The translations under genes were made by a program, and so were the position numbers. Source: Elmis aenea (lineage: Eukaryota > Arthropoda > Insecta > Coleoptera > Elmidae). From it: a stretch of DNA of 64,000 bases. Shown piece after piece: positions 41,431 through 54,365 of this stretch; the first letter of the stretch is position 1; each line of letters starts with the position of its first letter. Under the pieces are notes generated by a model. That model did no database searches, was not told where the DNA came from, and was given only the letters and a program-made list of their open reading frames with translations. Where the stretch lies: positions 70,580,108 through 70,644,107 of the forward strand of contig OX393577.1 in NCBI GenBank assembly GCA_947652605.1, read 5' to 3'.

Positions 41431-41760
41431 CACGTGTTTAACAATTTCCACTGGAACTTCGCGATGTGCGGACTGCAACTAACACGACGACGTCCGCGGA
41501 CCGGTAAAAACAGATGATACACAATCACCTGGTCGCGTTCTCTGGCACGTGTTCCCGTGGATTTCTCTGTCTCAAACGTGCAGGAAATGTGTTAGTAAGA
41601 GAATCACGCACCAAAAAGCGCGCGCGCATCCCCACTCTTTTTTCTCATGGGGATGCTACCAATAACCACGTGTTCGATCAGCGTCGCGACGCCGACGAGT
41701 CAACAGGAAGATCACAAACCGAAGACTAACTGTAACTTCTTGTTAACAACACAAAACCGC
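41431..41760. promoter_or_regulatory. GC-rich promoter or first-exon-like island with three CACGTGTT boxes
   Basis: A CpG-rich island stands in very AT-rich sequence. It holds CACGTG E-boxes at 41431, 41546 and 41667, each continued as CACGTGTT in the same orientation. It also has the palindromes GTCCGCGGAC (41492-41501) and GCGTCGCGACGC (41681-41692). On the minus strand an ATG at 41629-41627 opens 33 codons plus two bases to a possible donor ACCAG|GTGATT (exon end 41529). That is the same phase as the candidate exons at 17.1 and 9.7 kb, so this could be the most upstream start of that gene. On the plus strand an ORF from 41514 to 41729 and a strong donor-like GTAAGA at 41594 are also present, so the strand is not settled. 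The segment could equally be an untranslated first exon. Confidence 0.45.
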
Positions 41761-41954
41761 TCGCCCACAACTGGATTCTTAATAATAAACTTGTTTAAAC
41801 AGAAAAAAACTTGCATGAGTCAGAATTTTGTTGAATCAAATCAACAAAACTGACATTTAATACAAACAGCTCCGTTGCAGAAATCAAATTTCTGCGTTCT
41901 CTAAAAACAATTTTAAATGAGCAGTTCGAAACGAACATTAAAGAGATTTATATC

Positions 41955-42016
41955 TATCGATACACATCGATATATCGAATTTTAAATGTATTAATATATC
42001 GAGTTAATTTCGATAT
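41955..42016. promoter_or_regulatory. Cluster of TATCGATA-type (DRE-like) motifs
   Basis: An exact TATCGATA lies at 41955-41962. It is followed by the 12 bp perfect palindrome TCGATATATCGA at 41967-41978, then ATATCGAG and TTCGATATC further right. In Drosophila TATCGATA is the binding site of DREF and is typical of promoters. The cluster lies about 200 bp from the GC-rich island at 41431-41760, on its upstream side if transcription runs on the minus strand. Confidence 0.35.
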
Positions 42017-45000
42017 CTATACTTAATGGTAAAATGTATCTTACTACTCCATTCGTGTGTAAAATTCGTTATAGTTATTGCAAAAATTTTTACGTTTATA
42101 AAATATGAATTTGGCCTTTTAGTGATTAATAAACAGGAGAAAACTTTGGAAAATGTAGTAAAAGAATTGAACCCGTAAGTTCCATAAAGCACCCAAGTTC
42201 TGCGTGCGACATATTAGATTTTATAGCTCAAGTCTTCAAAGAAAAAAAAATTAAATCGCATGAAAGCTATGATTATGGTAGGTAAGTTTATTTATAGCAA
42301 AACTCTTATCGCTACACCCAGTAGAAAATAGCTTATGAGCAGTTAGACGTGTGGAAAGATGTTAAAAGCTAAGACAATAGTAGAAAATCCTATTTATAAC
42401 TAAGTAATTCTGTCTCTGTACAAACGTGGACTAAAACAAAGCGCTGATTTGCTTGTAAGACGTCTATTTAACAGTGTGCCTAAAGCTATAAGTTTCTTTG
42501 GAAAATCGCAAGTGTAATATTCCCATTTTAAAATAAAAGTAACTTGTCTTATTGTCTAACTTATTGTCTAACGTGTTGTTCCTATAAAATTATCGTACAT
42601 AATAATAATTTTGGCTAAACGCAACTGCATTGTCGCTTTCCACACAGTAATAATCTAATAATCCCCAGTTTTGTGTTACAATGTGGGATTCTGCTAATTA
42701 TCATGTTGTAGTGTTTTTCCTGGACTGTATATTCGGTTTCATTAAAGCAAGTATTAATTTTAAACTTGAATTTCAAACCGGTTGTAATTTGAAGTTTCAA
42801 CAACTGCGCAGTGTACATTGTAGTTTCACAGACCTGTTATCATAGCGTTTGATTTGTTGTGATAGGACCCTACATATGTTTGCTCTACTTCAACTATCAG
42901 CCGATATTTGCTCTGAAGTAATACATACTATACTGATGAACAAGAATTAACAAACATAAGGATGTCTACTCAATCTAGTGATGGGAGATTGAGTTTCAGT
43001 AATTGTTGGATTAGGTCAGTGTTAATTGCAAAGAAGAAGGTTACAAATTTTCCAGATATTGGTATTACTCTTTAGTTTTGCAAAACTTGGTAAGTTTAAA
43101 CCAAATTAGGGCTTGGATATTTGTATATATTTGTGTAAATGTGCTAAATAAGTTATTAAAATAAATATTGAATATACATTAATTGGTAAAGTAGTTTTCT
43201 TTTCAGGTATCTAGTGATCTAGTTATCACTATTGATTAATTAAAGTACCAATATGATTTTGTTTAGCATTCAAACACACACACCCCCATTTATAGTAAAC
43301 AATTGTATGGTGTCTGATTCGCTTAATTTTATTTAGTCAGTTTCTCATGTGAAGCAGACAAAGTGACATATCTTTGTAAACCCTTTAGTTATCTGCAGAT
43401 GCGGCTTCGGCAGACATAAAAGTATCTAATTTAATTGAATTGTAATTTACAGAGAGCAGCATTAAACAAAATAAGCAATTATAGATAATAATCATATGAA
43501 ATTGAATCCAACCGGGGCTTTTGAAGTTTCGGTGACGATAGCACAGTTCAGAAATGTATTATGAAACTTTCATTAGCAGGAATCGATAGATACCCTATAC
43601 CTCGAGAATAATTACCCCCATACACGCACTTAATAAAAAGTTAACCTTGTTATTCCTTTCAGTATAATAACGGCTTTATGATAACAGACTTTTTGACGGG
43701 ACATATTTAGAAAACAATGCATTAGTTAGAAGATTTCATGAAATGTAAACTCTGTCAGAACGAATTAATTGATTATAAACAGAAGTCGCCGTAATTTCAT
43801 TTCTCTGGAATAGATCTTGCAGTCTATTATTAACCAGATTACAAACGCCGGGATATATCAACTAAGTTTTGTTTTAATTATAGGTCACAGTTAAATTTCA
43901 AAGGTTAAAACTAAGCTGGAAACTTCACACCAATAAAGAAAATTGTTTTTTTTTTTTATCGTTTATGAACGTAGCGTAATTAATTAATTGACCTACCACA
44001 AAATGAATCATATTTCTATATCAATAATAGCTACATACAGCGTGTTTAAAAGATTGTTGAAAAGTGTGGGTATCCCATAAACAATGAGAGATAAACTATT
44101 TGTTTAAAAATTGAGACTATATTGAATACCTAACAAATACTCAATAAAATACTTGTTTAAAATATAGCTTTCAATCACGGAGAAAAAATTCTATTGATAT
44201 TAATAAAGAAGGCCAATAAAACTATTTTTCCGTTATATAAATTCTACGTATGCATTTTTATTGCGCTGAGAGAATACCTATTTTTGGCTTACTTTTATGG
44301 GTTTTTCACTTTGTGTACGTTAACGAAGACGTCATCCTTGGAGAGAAAGAGAAGCATCATTACCTGAAAATATAAAACAGTGTAAATTTTCAGTTTAAAT
44401 TATTTGCATCCATGCAGAATTTGAAATGCTTAACATTTTATGTTATCTTATCCTACAACTATCATTTAAAAAAACAAAAACCGGTATCGCAGAGATCATT
44501 TTTTTTTAAATTTTCTCGTTTAGTTTCAGAAATTATCTCAACAGACAGGTCACAAATAACACAATAAAAAATATTACAATGTCTATATGACTGGAAAGAT
44601 ATGAACATAAACAACATATTTTTACAATTAAAACGGGATAGACCCATTAAAAAAATTAATAACGCTTTTTCAAGATCCAGTTAGTATTTATCTTATAATG
44701 ATCTGCTCTTTTCAGCATTTTATTATAAATAATTTAAGAAGTAATAATTTCTGGGGCATCCTGTATGTATATGTATATCCAAAACAAAATTTTCACAATC
44801 ATACTCATAACTGTTCTGCATAATAACTTTCAAAGTTTCGATCGCTGCAAAAAAAGACTTATATAATACCAGGTACTAAAACTTCATCATTGTCATTTAG
44901 GGAGAAGTGTGGTCCCTTTTTAAGCCCTAAACAGAAGAGAGTCACGTACAGAAAGTCCTACACGCAAGCATTATTCATTTTTACAGCCAGGATCAATCAT

Positions 45001-48000
45001 TGACCTTTAAGATGACCTCCTATAACGTTTTTGCTTCTTATATGAAAAAAAGAGGCATTTTAAAATTTTTATTACTTTGTTTTTACAGGCTTACTCTCCC
45101 GAATCAAAAATTTAAAAGACGAAAGGTATTTTAAGTTCTGTAGGAAAAGGACAGCTTTAAAAAAAATTCAAAGAAATCTAAATGTTACAAAACATTTGGA
45201 ATACATTCAAAAAAGTCTGAACATAAAATTTTTATTGTATGTACAGTTTTTTGCCGACTAAAATTTAATTTGTCCTGGCTGCTCCTTTAATGACAAAGGA
45301 TAACGTTTTTTATTATAGTAATATTATTTAACGCATCAAAAAGTGTGTATAATTCACAAGTTTTGTTTATGACATGTAAAAAAATAGGCAGCAAAAGTTG
45401 ATTACTGTCATTTAAGTTAATGAAATGGTTAATTATGTCGTTAGAAGATCGCAATAATTATAAAAACTGTGGACCGCGGTCACATACTAGCTCGTTTGTC
45501 ACATAATATCATGCCTTTTATATACCTACATCCATTATTTTATTGCTCATAAAAGCAGGTGAGATATAAGCGCTTATAAAGCCTTTTTTTTTGGTAGGCA
45601 ATTTTAATCAAACGTTTAATAATATTACAGAGCCGATCAAATAAATAACATTTGATAATGAGAGATAATATCGTTTTATCAAGTTGGTAGTAGCTCACAA
45701 ACGATGAAATATAATTATTAATTTAATCAAGTTTCGTAAGCCTTTCAATAAAAGTTTAAAATGTTAGGTAAGAGTAATTATGTCGACAAGTTTCTCAACA
45801 CATAGTTGGCGTTGCTAAATTAAATATTATCACCGTGGAAATTCTATTCTCTAAAGAAAAGCGATCGGAAAAACCAATTGCTCGTTTCCTCGGATTTTGG
45901 AAGAAAATTAATTAGGATTTGAACCCTCATTCCCTTAAAATAATGGAATTGTTGCATTCGAGTAATCAACCTCTCGAACTTTAGCGGTACAATATCTTGG
46001 TTTCATCAAGTGGTAATAAAACGTAGAATTTTTTTAAGACAAAGAACTATTATAATACACCAAATTAATAATTTCGTTACCTTAAATATACAGGGTGCCC
46101 TGCAAGAAGATTTACATAGTGTTTTTGTATGTGAAGTTTTTCAAGAAAATCAGGGATTTACTTCACTAATTCATTACCTCTGAAAAGTAAAGCGAAATCT
46201 TAAGAAAGTGCAACTTCACCAAACAAATTATTGAAAAAGATTTGCAAATATTTCGGGAAATTATCCGTTTGTCGTGAATATTTTCCGAGCTCGTTTCTAT
46301 ACTTACACATTTACTCAAAATGATATAGATTCGAAAAACGGAAACATCAGTCACTACAAATATTTAACTTAAAGCTTCGTTTGGATTGCTTGAGGCTATT
46401 ATCTTTTCAATTATCAACAAATTCAATTTTCAGAAACCAAACGTCATTTTTAGCTACAGTTCTGAATACAGGACAGCTCAGAGCACATCAAATTAAAATC
46501 GAACGCAATACAGCAATGAAATGAAACGTGAATGGCTTTTAAATAGAAAAACTGGCTTTGAAACTATTTTAAGAAATTATTTACGTGATAAAATCTTCCA
46601 GCTTAATACTGGAATTCTGTTTGTGCGAAGAAAGTTTAATTCTCAATTAGAAAATTTGCTCCATTTTTAAAATTTTGTTTGAAGATTGTGACAGCAAATT
46701 ATCACTAAAATTACTAAATTTACACTAATTAAGAGTAAACAACCCTTTAGAAATAATAAGTAGTTGCATTTAAAAATCGGTAATCACATTTTTGGATTTG
46801 TTATTAAAATTACCGTAAAAATGTCTCGATAAAAACTGTTTATTTGCACGTCTAGCAAACAAACCCTTTTGCAAACGTCTAATCTCATTCCGTCAGTATA
46901 TCTTGTATATTTTCTGCTCCGCTTTATTCACACAACGATACGATAAGGGTGTATATTTTTAAATAAACACAAATATAGCAGGAATTTAATTCAATTTAAA
47001 ATTCTGAATTAAATTCATGAACACGTCACTCACTCGAACATTAAAATTTTCCAGGAAGACAACACTAACGATAACTTCTCTGCATATTTTATACGAAAGA
47101 CTGGAAAAACGAGTGGAAAACTGACGAAGAAAATGATAGAAAATAGTATTATACTGCTTTAGCAGACAACTCGAATACATTTCAGTTGCGATAGGGGTTT
47201 ACAGTGAGGTAAAAATTGGAGAAATAAATGTGCAACTCTTATTGTAATATTCTTGGTAAATTTATTTACTCGTCCATATTTTTCTACAGGTTTGCTTCAA
47301 TAATTCAAAATATTCCTTTCTTTAATTTTAACAGAACAATTATGGACATTATCTGAAAAATTCTAAAGTCAAAATGAATTAAATTGACGTTAATAGTGTT
47401 CCGAAAGTTTTAAATTCATTAGATTATGGATTTAAATTGTTGTTACCCTCAAGTATAGTGTGGATAGTGTTTGAAAATGTTTTGTTAATATATAATGTAC
47501 CATATTCTGCTTGCAAAACAGATAACACACCAAAGATAATATTAGACTTCATAATTCTACAAAAATTTACTCTGCTTAAAATGACGACCATAAACCCACA
47601 GTGACTTACTGCTACGGAGTTAAATATTTAAAAACCGTTTTTTTTTTTTTGAATAATTAAGTTACCAAAACCGAGTTTCTTTTTAGCAGTTATTTAGTAT
47701 CTAAAAACTTTTAATTGGTCATTTTTGTAGACAACTTTCCCACCTTTTTAATCAATTCTACAAAACCTAATTTTACATCAAGAAAGTAAAATGTTCTTTT
47801 TGAAAAATAATAATATATGTTTAAGCAAGAAATAAGTTAGAAAATAAAAAAGACAAAAGACGCTGTAGAAATATCAATATCTTAGAACCGAAACGAATGT
47901 GTAACGAAATTATAAAATGGTTTAAAAGGAAGAAAACAAAAGAAATTCTTAAATTTTAAGACGCGTTCAGATAAATGAAATAGTAACATTAATTTTAGGC

Positions 48001-50238
48001 TGAAGGCTCTGGAATTTTTTGATTTTTCATGATTGTTAGAGGGTGCTCATAATGCATCTTGCTTTATTTACAAAATTTTCGTTATTTTGCCGAAAAATTG
48101 CAATGAATTATTTTTAACCGCACATGAGCATGAATATACAAATATTATTAACCTGTTTACATAATTAACTTCATGTAGACCTGAATATTCAAAGTCTAAC
48201 ATGGTTGACCATAAACTAAATGATGTATGTTGTATAAAGGCTATAGGTGTAAATTCACAATACATGGAGCTATAAAATCAAAATTGGACATTGATTTATA
48301 CACATCCCTGAATTGAGGTCAAATGTCATTGTAATAGATCTCGGAATATTCGCTGCCCGCATTAGCATTTGTCAAAATCGTAAAGATTCATCATTTACAT
48401 ACCAATCAGATAATAAAATGTAGTTGACATTGGTCAGCAAATTTATTAAATTTCAAACACAGTTGCCATTTTAAAATGAACTGGTTTAGCTCTAGATAAG
48501 TTTAATATGAAATCCGGTCACAATAGGCTTATTACAGGATTAAACAATGTTTGATAACAAATATTTAAACAATAATAATATAGTTTATGTAGCATTTGTG
48601 AGCGTTCAGTATTATCAACAAACCAACACAAATATATGGTAGAAGTGCAGTTAAGCAATTTACTCCAAAAGTTCGGTTTAAATAATCTGTAGCAATTAGC
48701 AACAATATTAATTTCATTCGACATTAATAATAATTATTCCTTTGTGGAGCGCATTGCCAAGTATCTAGCAGTCATCGATTTTCAGTAATAAACGAAATAT
48801 TTTATGTTCAAAACATTTCGCTATTGTTATTCGGTCTCAACTACAAGATCAACAAAGCATAACATTGTTTATTGGCACTTTAACAAATATTGCTTTAATG
48901 TGTACTGATAAAAATAGGATAACTTGTTGTGCTAAGGATGAAAATAAAATCGAGAAAATATTTGCAAAGTTCGGAGCAAAAAACCGATGTTGTTCAGCGT
49001 CGCCTAACATTTTCACCTCTGTTGTTGATCTCAGATTCCATAAAAGCGTCAACAAACGGTTAATATTTACACGTTGTTTATATTAAAATAAGTATTGCAG
49101 GTATAGAAATTATTAAACTACTCCAAGAATGTTCATGTAAATATTTTAAAATGCCGATTTCACGATGAAAAATTAAAAAACTTGACGATTTTATGTGCAA
49201 TATAAAACAAAAACGAATAAAACATCTACCTCAAAGTATTGCGTGATAAGATTGAATGAAACTTGATACATCATTAGAGCTATAAGACGTGTTTGTTACA
49301 AGTCCCTAAAAAACTAAAAGACATAAGCTTGGTCCTATAAGTGTTACTAAAGCAATAAAATTTACCTCAAAAACGCGCAAGTTTACAAACGATTATAATA
49401 AAATATTAAACATGACATTAAAGAACTGGTACTAAAAACGTTTTAAAAAAATATAAAATTCCCTTTGCTTAAAGAAAACGTAAGCATTGCATTTAATTGA
49501 AATGTGCGATTTAAATTGAAGTAGTCTGTCGTTCCTCATTAACGTTTTTCGTTGTATCGCATGCACTTATGCTGGAAAGCTCTTTCTTACAAGAAATTTT
49601 CACCTTAGGAAATGTGTAGTAATATCTAACAGTGCTTTAATCTCTTGCAAATGAAAAGCTTGGCAAAAAAAAACGTGCCTCAGCTAAAAATCGTAAAAGT
49701 TTGAAGTAGAAGTTGAATAGTGCTACAATTTCCAACAAGATTTGAACTTCTTGTAAGAATCATCTCCAACACAAGAGATACAGAGTTGATTAAATGGATT
49801 AAATTTTTAGCATTTTAAGATGATTATAAAAGACCTTAATAGCTAGAAAATTTAGAGACACAACTTATATAATGCATAGCTATTTCTGCATTCCCGTTTT
49901 GTATATTGCAGTTTTTGTATCATTGTCATGATAATTGCAAGTATTGCATGTATTGATTATTCACACATCCTACAAGAAGCTGTGTCAGCTAATTTCAGTG
50001 CACCAAGCAAAGTTAATGAGGAACTAGACTAGGCAAAGAGCTTCTGTAGTATCCGTCACTGCAGATGCAGCATGATAAATAAACTAATTAGCAATGTATT
50101 ACGAATAGCTTACTCCAACAGCATATTTTAAATAAAGAGTGATGTGTACTGGCCATTAATAATGCAGTGTGACCTTAAAATCCTTCTGTATAATCCTGTC
50201 AAAACTAGCAAACGGGATAATTTACAACACGTTGCTTG

Positions 50239-50439
50239 TCTGGACGCAGGGCCGGATTTAGACTTGATAAGGCCTTAAGCCATTTGAGATATGGGGCCCT
50301 TTATAAGCCCAGATATTATATGTCAGTGCCAAATATGCCAAATATATAGATAGACAATTTTTTTTGAGGCCCCCAAAAAAGTGGGGGCCCTAAGCTATAG
50401 CTTGTGTAGCTTATACGTAAATCCTGCACTGTCTGGACG
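50239..50439. mobile_element. hAT-like non-autonomous MITE, 185 bp, with intact target duplication
   Basis: The element spans 50247-50431. Its left end is CAGGGCCGGATTTA and its right end, reverse-complemented, is CAGTGCAGGATTTA; the two differ at two of 14 positions. It is flanked by an exact 8 bp direct repeat TCTGGACG (50239-50246 and 50432-50439), the target-site length typical of hAT transposases. The interior has no ORF and contains a GC-rich hairpin GGCCCCC/GGGGGCC near 50370-50388. The clean target duplication suggests a fairly recent insertion. A diverged relative lies at 61170-61395. Confidence 0.85.
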
Positions 50440-52696
50440 GCATGTACAGATTATTAACATTATTTTGTATGCTTAAAATCATTAACATATTTGTTTTGTT
50501 ACTCGATGAAATATTTAAAGTGCTGCTACTTAAAAAACACACACACCAACAGCTGACAGCAAGAGACAAATAAAATCAATGCCCAATAAGTTACCCAAAA
50601 TTGTAATATTCTAGACATACTCAATTAATTTAAACAAGAACCATAGAAAATCCTTCACCAACCTAATTTTATTCCATAAAATAGTTCATATGTTTACTTT
50701 CCGGCTATTAATCTTCGGTTTGTGTTCATACTTCAACGCCATTCCATCTAAATACAAAGTATATTTATGGGGTTTTATAAAAAAAAAATATCTTTACGTA
50801 GTCGACTGCGATATTTCCTTATGTAAGTCTTCACAAGTTACAGATTAAATGTAAGCTTATAAATTTAGGAAATATATTTTACCAAATAAATACAAACAGA
50901 GCACAAAGAAAATTGTATTGTGTAATTCCCAAGAGCATACAACTTGGAAATTGTTGCAAAATTGCTCGCATGTTTCAAATTGTAATTGTGTTGGTTTGTA
51001 TAAAAACAATTAACACCTATTATTAACCTTATTTACGCCTATAAAGGTCCCGTCAACATCTCTGATAAAAAAATAGCCAATTTCTAAGCCAGTAAACAAA
51101 GTTATAACCCTTAAAAATGTTCATCATACAATATTGTCGTAAACAACTCCATTATTTAATACGGCTAAGAAGTAAGTATAATTAACTAATAAATTTTGTG
51201 AGTGCACTAAAATAAATTAATAAAAAAGTTGCAAAATAAGCTTAAAATATATTTCCATATAAAATCGATTTAGGCAAACTTTAATGGACAATAACAAGAT
51301 TATGTTTGTTACAACTGATATTAAAGTTAATTCGTTTCAAAGATTAAAAGGCCCGCGTATTTTTTAGTGCCCCTTAACGATACAATATTTATTAGGTAAA
51401 AATTATGTTTCAAATTTCAAAATTTACTAATGTAGAGGTATATTATTTTTTTAACAAACAAAAATAAATGGTTAACATTCGTGACAATAATTTGTCATTC
51501 CAAAGAAATTATTTTCCAAATATAATTAATTACTGAATAAATGTCTAACACTTTACAACAATTTTTACTTCAACACTGACTGTCTTATAAAAGTTCAGGT
51601 GAAAATCTCTGCGAAAGTGCGGTTTAGAGTTGTATTTTCACCTCACATTATTCTTTATAATCCAATGTTCGTTATCTAAGAGAACTGATCGATCCAACCA
51701 ATAACCTAATAATCAGTCATGCATTTCAGCTCACCAAACTTATTACTTGCTTGAACGATTTGAATCCACCCCAAACGCTTTTGTAAAAGCTCTTATAAAC
51801 CTGCTTTCTTAGGCTCACAAATTATATCATTTTTCTTTCAAAACTAAGTGAAAACGCAAAGGAAATGCGAAAAATATTTCAGGAAAGTCGGCGAAGTAAA
51901 CTCGCGGTAAACATTAAAGTAAATGAATCAAAAGTATTTATGAATACTTTAAGACTAATCCACAAACTTCAAATAATGTAAAATGCTGTAAATATACTCA
52001 CACAAGAGCAAAAGTTTTAAAAGCACATAAAAATGAGTGTAATACCACAAATTCTAAAGTAATTATCGTAGTTTCTTGTTGAATTTACGTTTTTTGTAAT
52101 AAATATAAAAGGAATCTGACAAAATCCTTCGGAGAATTTATAAAATGAAGTTGTTTAGAAGCGAAAAGCTAAATTAGATCAGTCCCTTACAGAAAATGAT
52201 CGATAAACGTTGTTCCACCTCGAGCTTCATTACCCTAGAAGCGCTGTCACAAATTCTTATTAGTGACACCAATATCGGGCTCTATAAATTCAGTCACTTC
52301 AGAAAATTCCACAAGGAGTGGTCTTCGAAAGATACTTTATAACCTACTGAATCTAAAAAAATAATGTGGGACACGGTTCTTGTGCGGCAATGGGGTTAAG
52401 TCCCTTTCTAAATCCCGCACATTTGTATGTATTAAAAGCTAAAGAAAGAAGTGTATTTTAAAATATTATTTCAGTTTATTTTTTCCATTTTATTTTACCT
52501 CTAGCTTTCGTGCCGCTTATGTTTTTACCGTAATTCTATTAGCACGTCTATAAAAAGGCGAGCCAACGCTGATACAGCCAGCATTTCCGCATTCTGGCTC
52601 AAAATTTTATGTAACCTACATTTTTATTTCGAGAATTAGGTAATCAGCACTTTTGCATAAAAATTAACAATAAAATAGAACGGTCGTTTTGAAAAT

Positions 52697-53003
52697 AAGG
52701 ACCACTAGGGACTAATAAAAACTGTCAAGGACGACTAAGGATCACTAAGGACTACTTGAGACCAATAAGAACTGCTGAGAACCAATGACCAATAAAGTCT
52801 ATAAGAGACTGTCAAGGTGCCAAGGACAACTAAGGACTACTAAATACCACTTATAAATAATAAGGATAAGTAAGGACCACTAACGATCACTAAGGACTAC
52901 TAAATACCACCAAGAACTAATAAGGACAACTAATTAGTGCTATTGATCACTAAGAATTATTAGGAACCAGTAAGGACTGCTTATGAAAATTAAGGATTAC
53001 TAT
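52697..53003. repeat. Degenerate minisatellite, unit about 10 bp (ACTAAGGACN)
   Basis: About 300 bp consist of imperfect tandem copies of ACTAAGGACN and close variants (ACTAAGGATC, ACTAAATACC, AATAAGGAC). A higher-order period is visible: TAAGGACTACTAAATACCAC occurs at 52831-52850 and again, identically, at 52891-52910, exactly 60 bp later. A unit near 10 bp keeps no reading frame, so this is not coding. Drift between units shows that it is old or only weakly homogenised. Confidence 0.85.
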
Positions 53004-54365
53004 ATTTATAGCTCCTTAGTTTTTAAAACTTGCCTAGTACATATACATTTGGAATTTTATTTCTCCAAATTTAAAAAATATATATGCAATTAGCTTTATT
53101 GTCTGTAAAAATGTTAAACAATACTTTAGCACTGCATAACAACTATCAAAACTCCCAGAAATCGACTAAAAATAATGTTGATAACTCTTCAAAGTTTTGA
53201 AAAATCTTCCTAATGCACACTTTTTCACCACTTATTAGAACTTAATTATGTGCTTACAATAATAAATAATAATTTATATACAACATATAGGTAATAAAAT
53301 TCTGGATCAACATCTTAATATATTCATTTAATTGAGTCAAAACTTTGGTATTTATATTTTAAAAGTGCTAATGCGATCACTTTTAAATTGGTTATTTTAA
53401 AATGGATTGGTTGACAAATTTTAACAGGAGATAACCAGCTGAAACTTATAAACTGTAATCCTTTTAAAATGTATGGATAATTATTGAATTGACGTTATTT
53501 ATTCCAAGGATTTTAAACTTCATTCTTTCAGAAAATAGTAACACAATTATTACTTTTTACGTTGAAGATTTCAATATATAATTCGGATTCGCAGTGGTTG
53601 AAATCTTGAAATAGGCTACCATTCACTGGCAGGTTTATAAATAATTGAAAAATAAGAAGGAAGAAAATATCCAATCACTTCTCAGTAATCCAGATATCTA
53701 CTCTTCGTGATAAAGTTTGCAGAGATATACTTTAAGTGAATGAATGTCTGTTGTAGTTCTTTAAGTGTTTGACGTTATTCTTAACTTAAAATATTTTTAT
53801 TTTAAGCTCCAATATAAAAGTTATATTGTCTCAACTCACTCAATTTCCATTTTTAAATTGATTTTCATTGCGCTATAATTTTACCTTTTTTGTGATTAGA
53901 TAATATACCAAACGTATGAAGCTATACGAAGAGTTTAATCAAACCGTGAAAACCATCTGAAACTGTAATTTGTGGTTAATATCTATGGCTTAATTCTGCG
54001 ATAATCTTAACACTGTAACTAATATTGCCTGTGTTAGTTATTTGGCTGTAGGCATTTCAGTGATTAGACTTAGTTGACGATTTTCCACCTAAGTGAGCAA
54101 CATTTCTCTGTTCACTTACAGGCGAAATATTGATCATCTCAAGCGAAAATTTGCTAATATAAATAAATGAAGTATAATAAATCGAATTTCATGCGTTTAA
54201 CGAATCCAAATCGAACGAACGAAGGCATATGTTTTGCATCTAATCAACCGACAGTTGTTTATTTGCACTTTTCAAGTTTGTGATTTGAAGTTGCAACCGA
54301 GAAAAAATTATCCTTGAATTTAAAGTGTTATTATTTGAATAATAAATTGTGTGTTTCTGTTGCAG

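Larger units (their letters stand above)
42020..54360. other. AT-rich intergenic-type stretch with transposon debris
   Basis: No convincing exon was found. It holds two TACAGGRTG-type transposon ends (44751-44765 and 46089), a short GACCGCGGTC palindrome (45472-45481), the hAT-like MITE at 50.2 kb and the minisatellite at 52.7-53.0 kb. A richer-complexity patch lies at about 43490-43870. Confidence 0.45.

Noticed and set aside
45900..45985. Minus-strand GGTTCAAATCC resembling a tRNA T-loop
   Set aside because: The T stem does not pair and no acceptor, D or anticodon stems can be formed around it.
48865..49086. 73-codon plus-strand ORF with several cysteines
   Set aside because: Overlaps a minus-strand ORF of similar length; no codon bias or recognisable motif.
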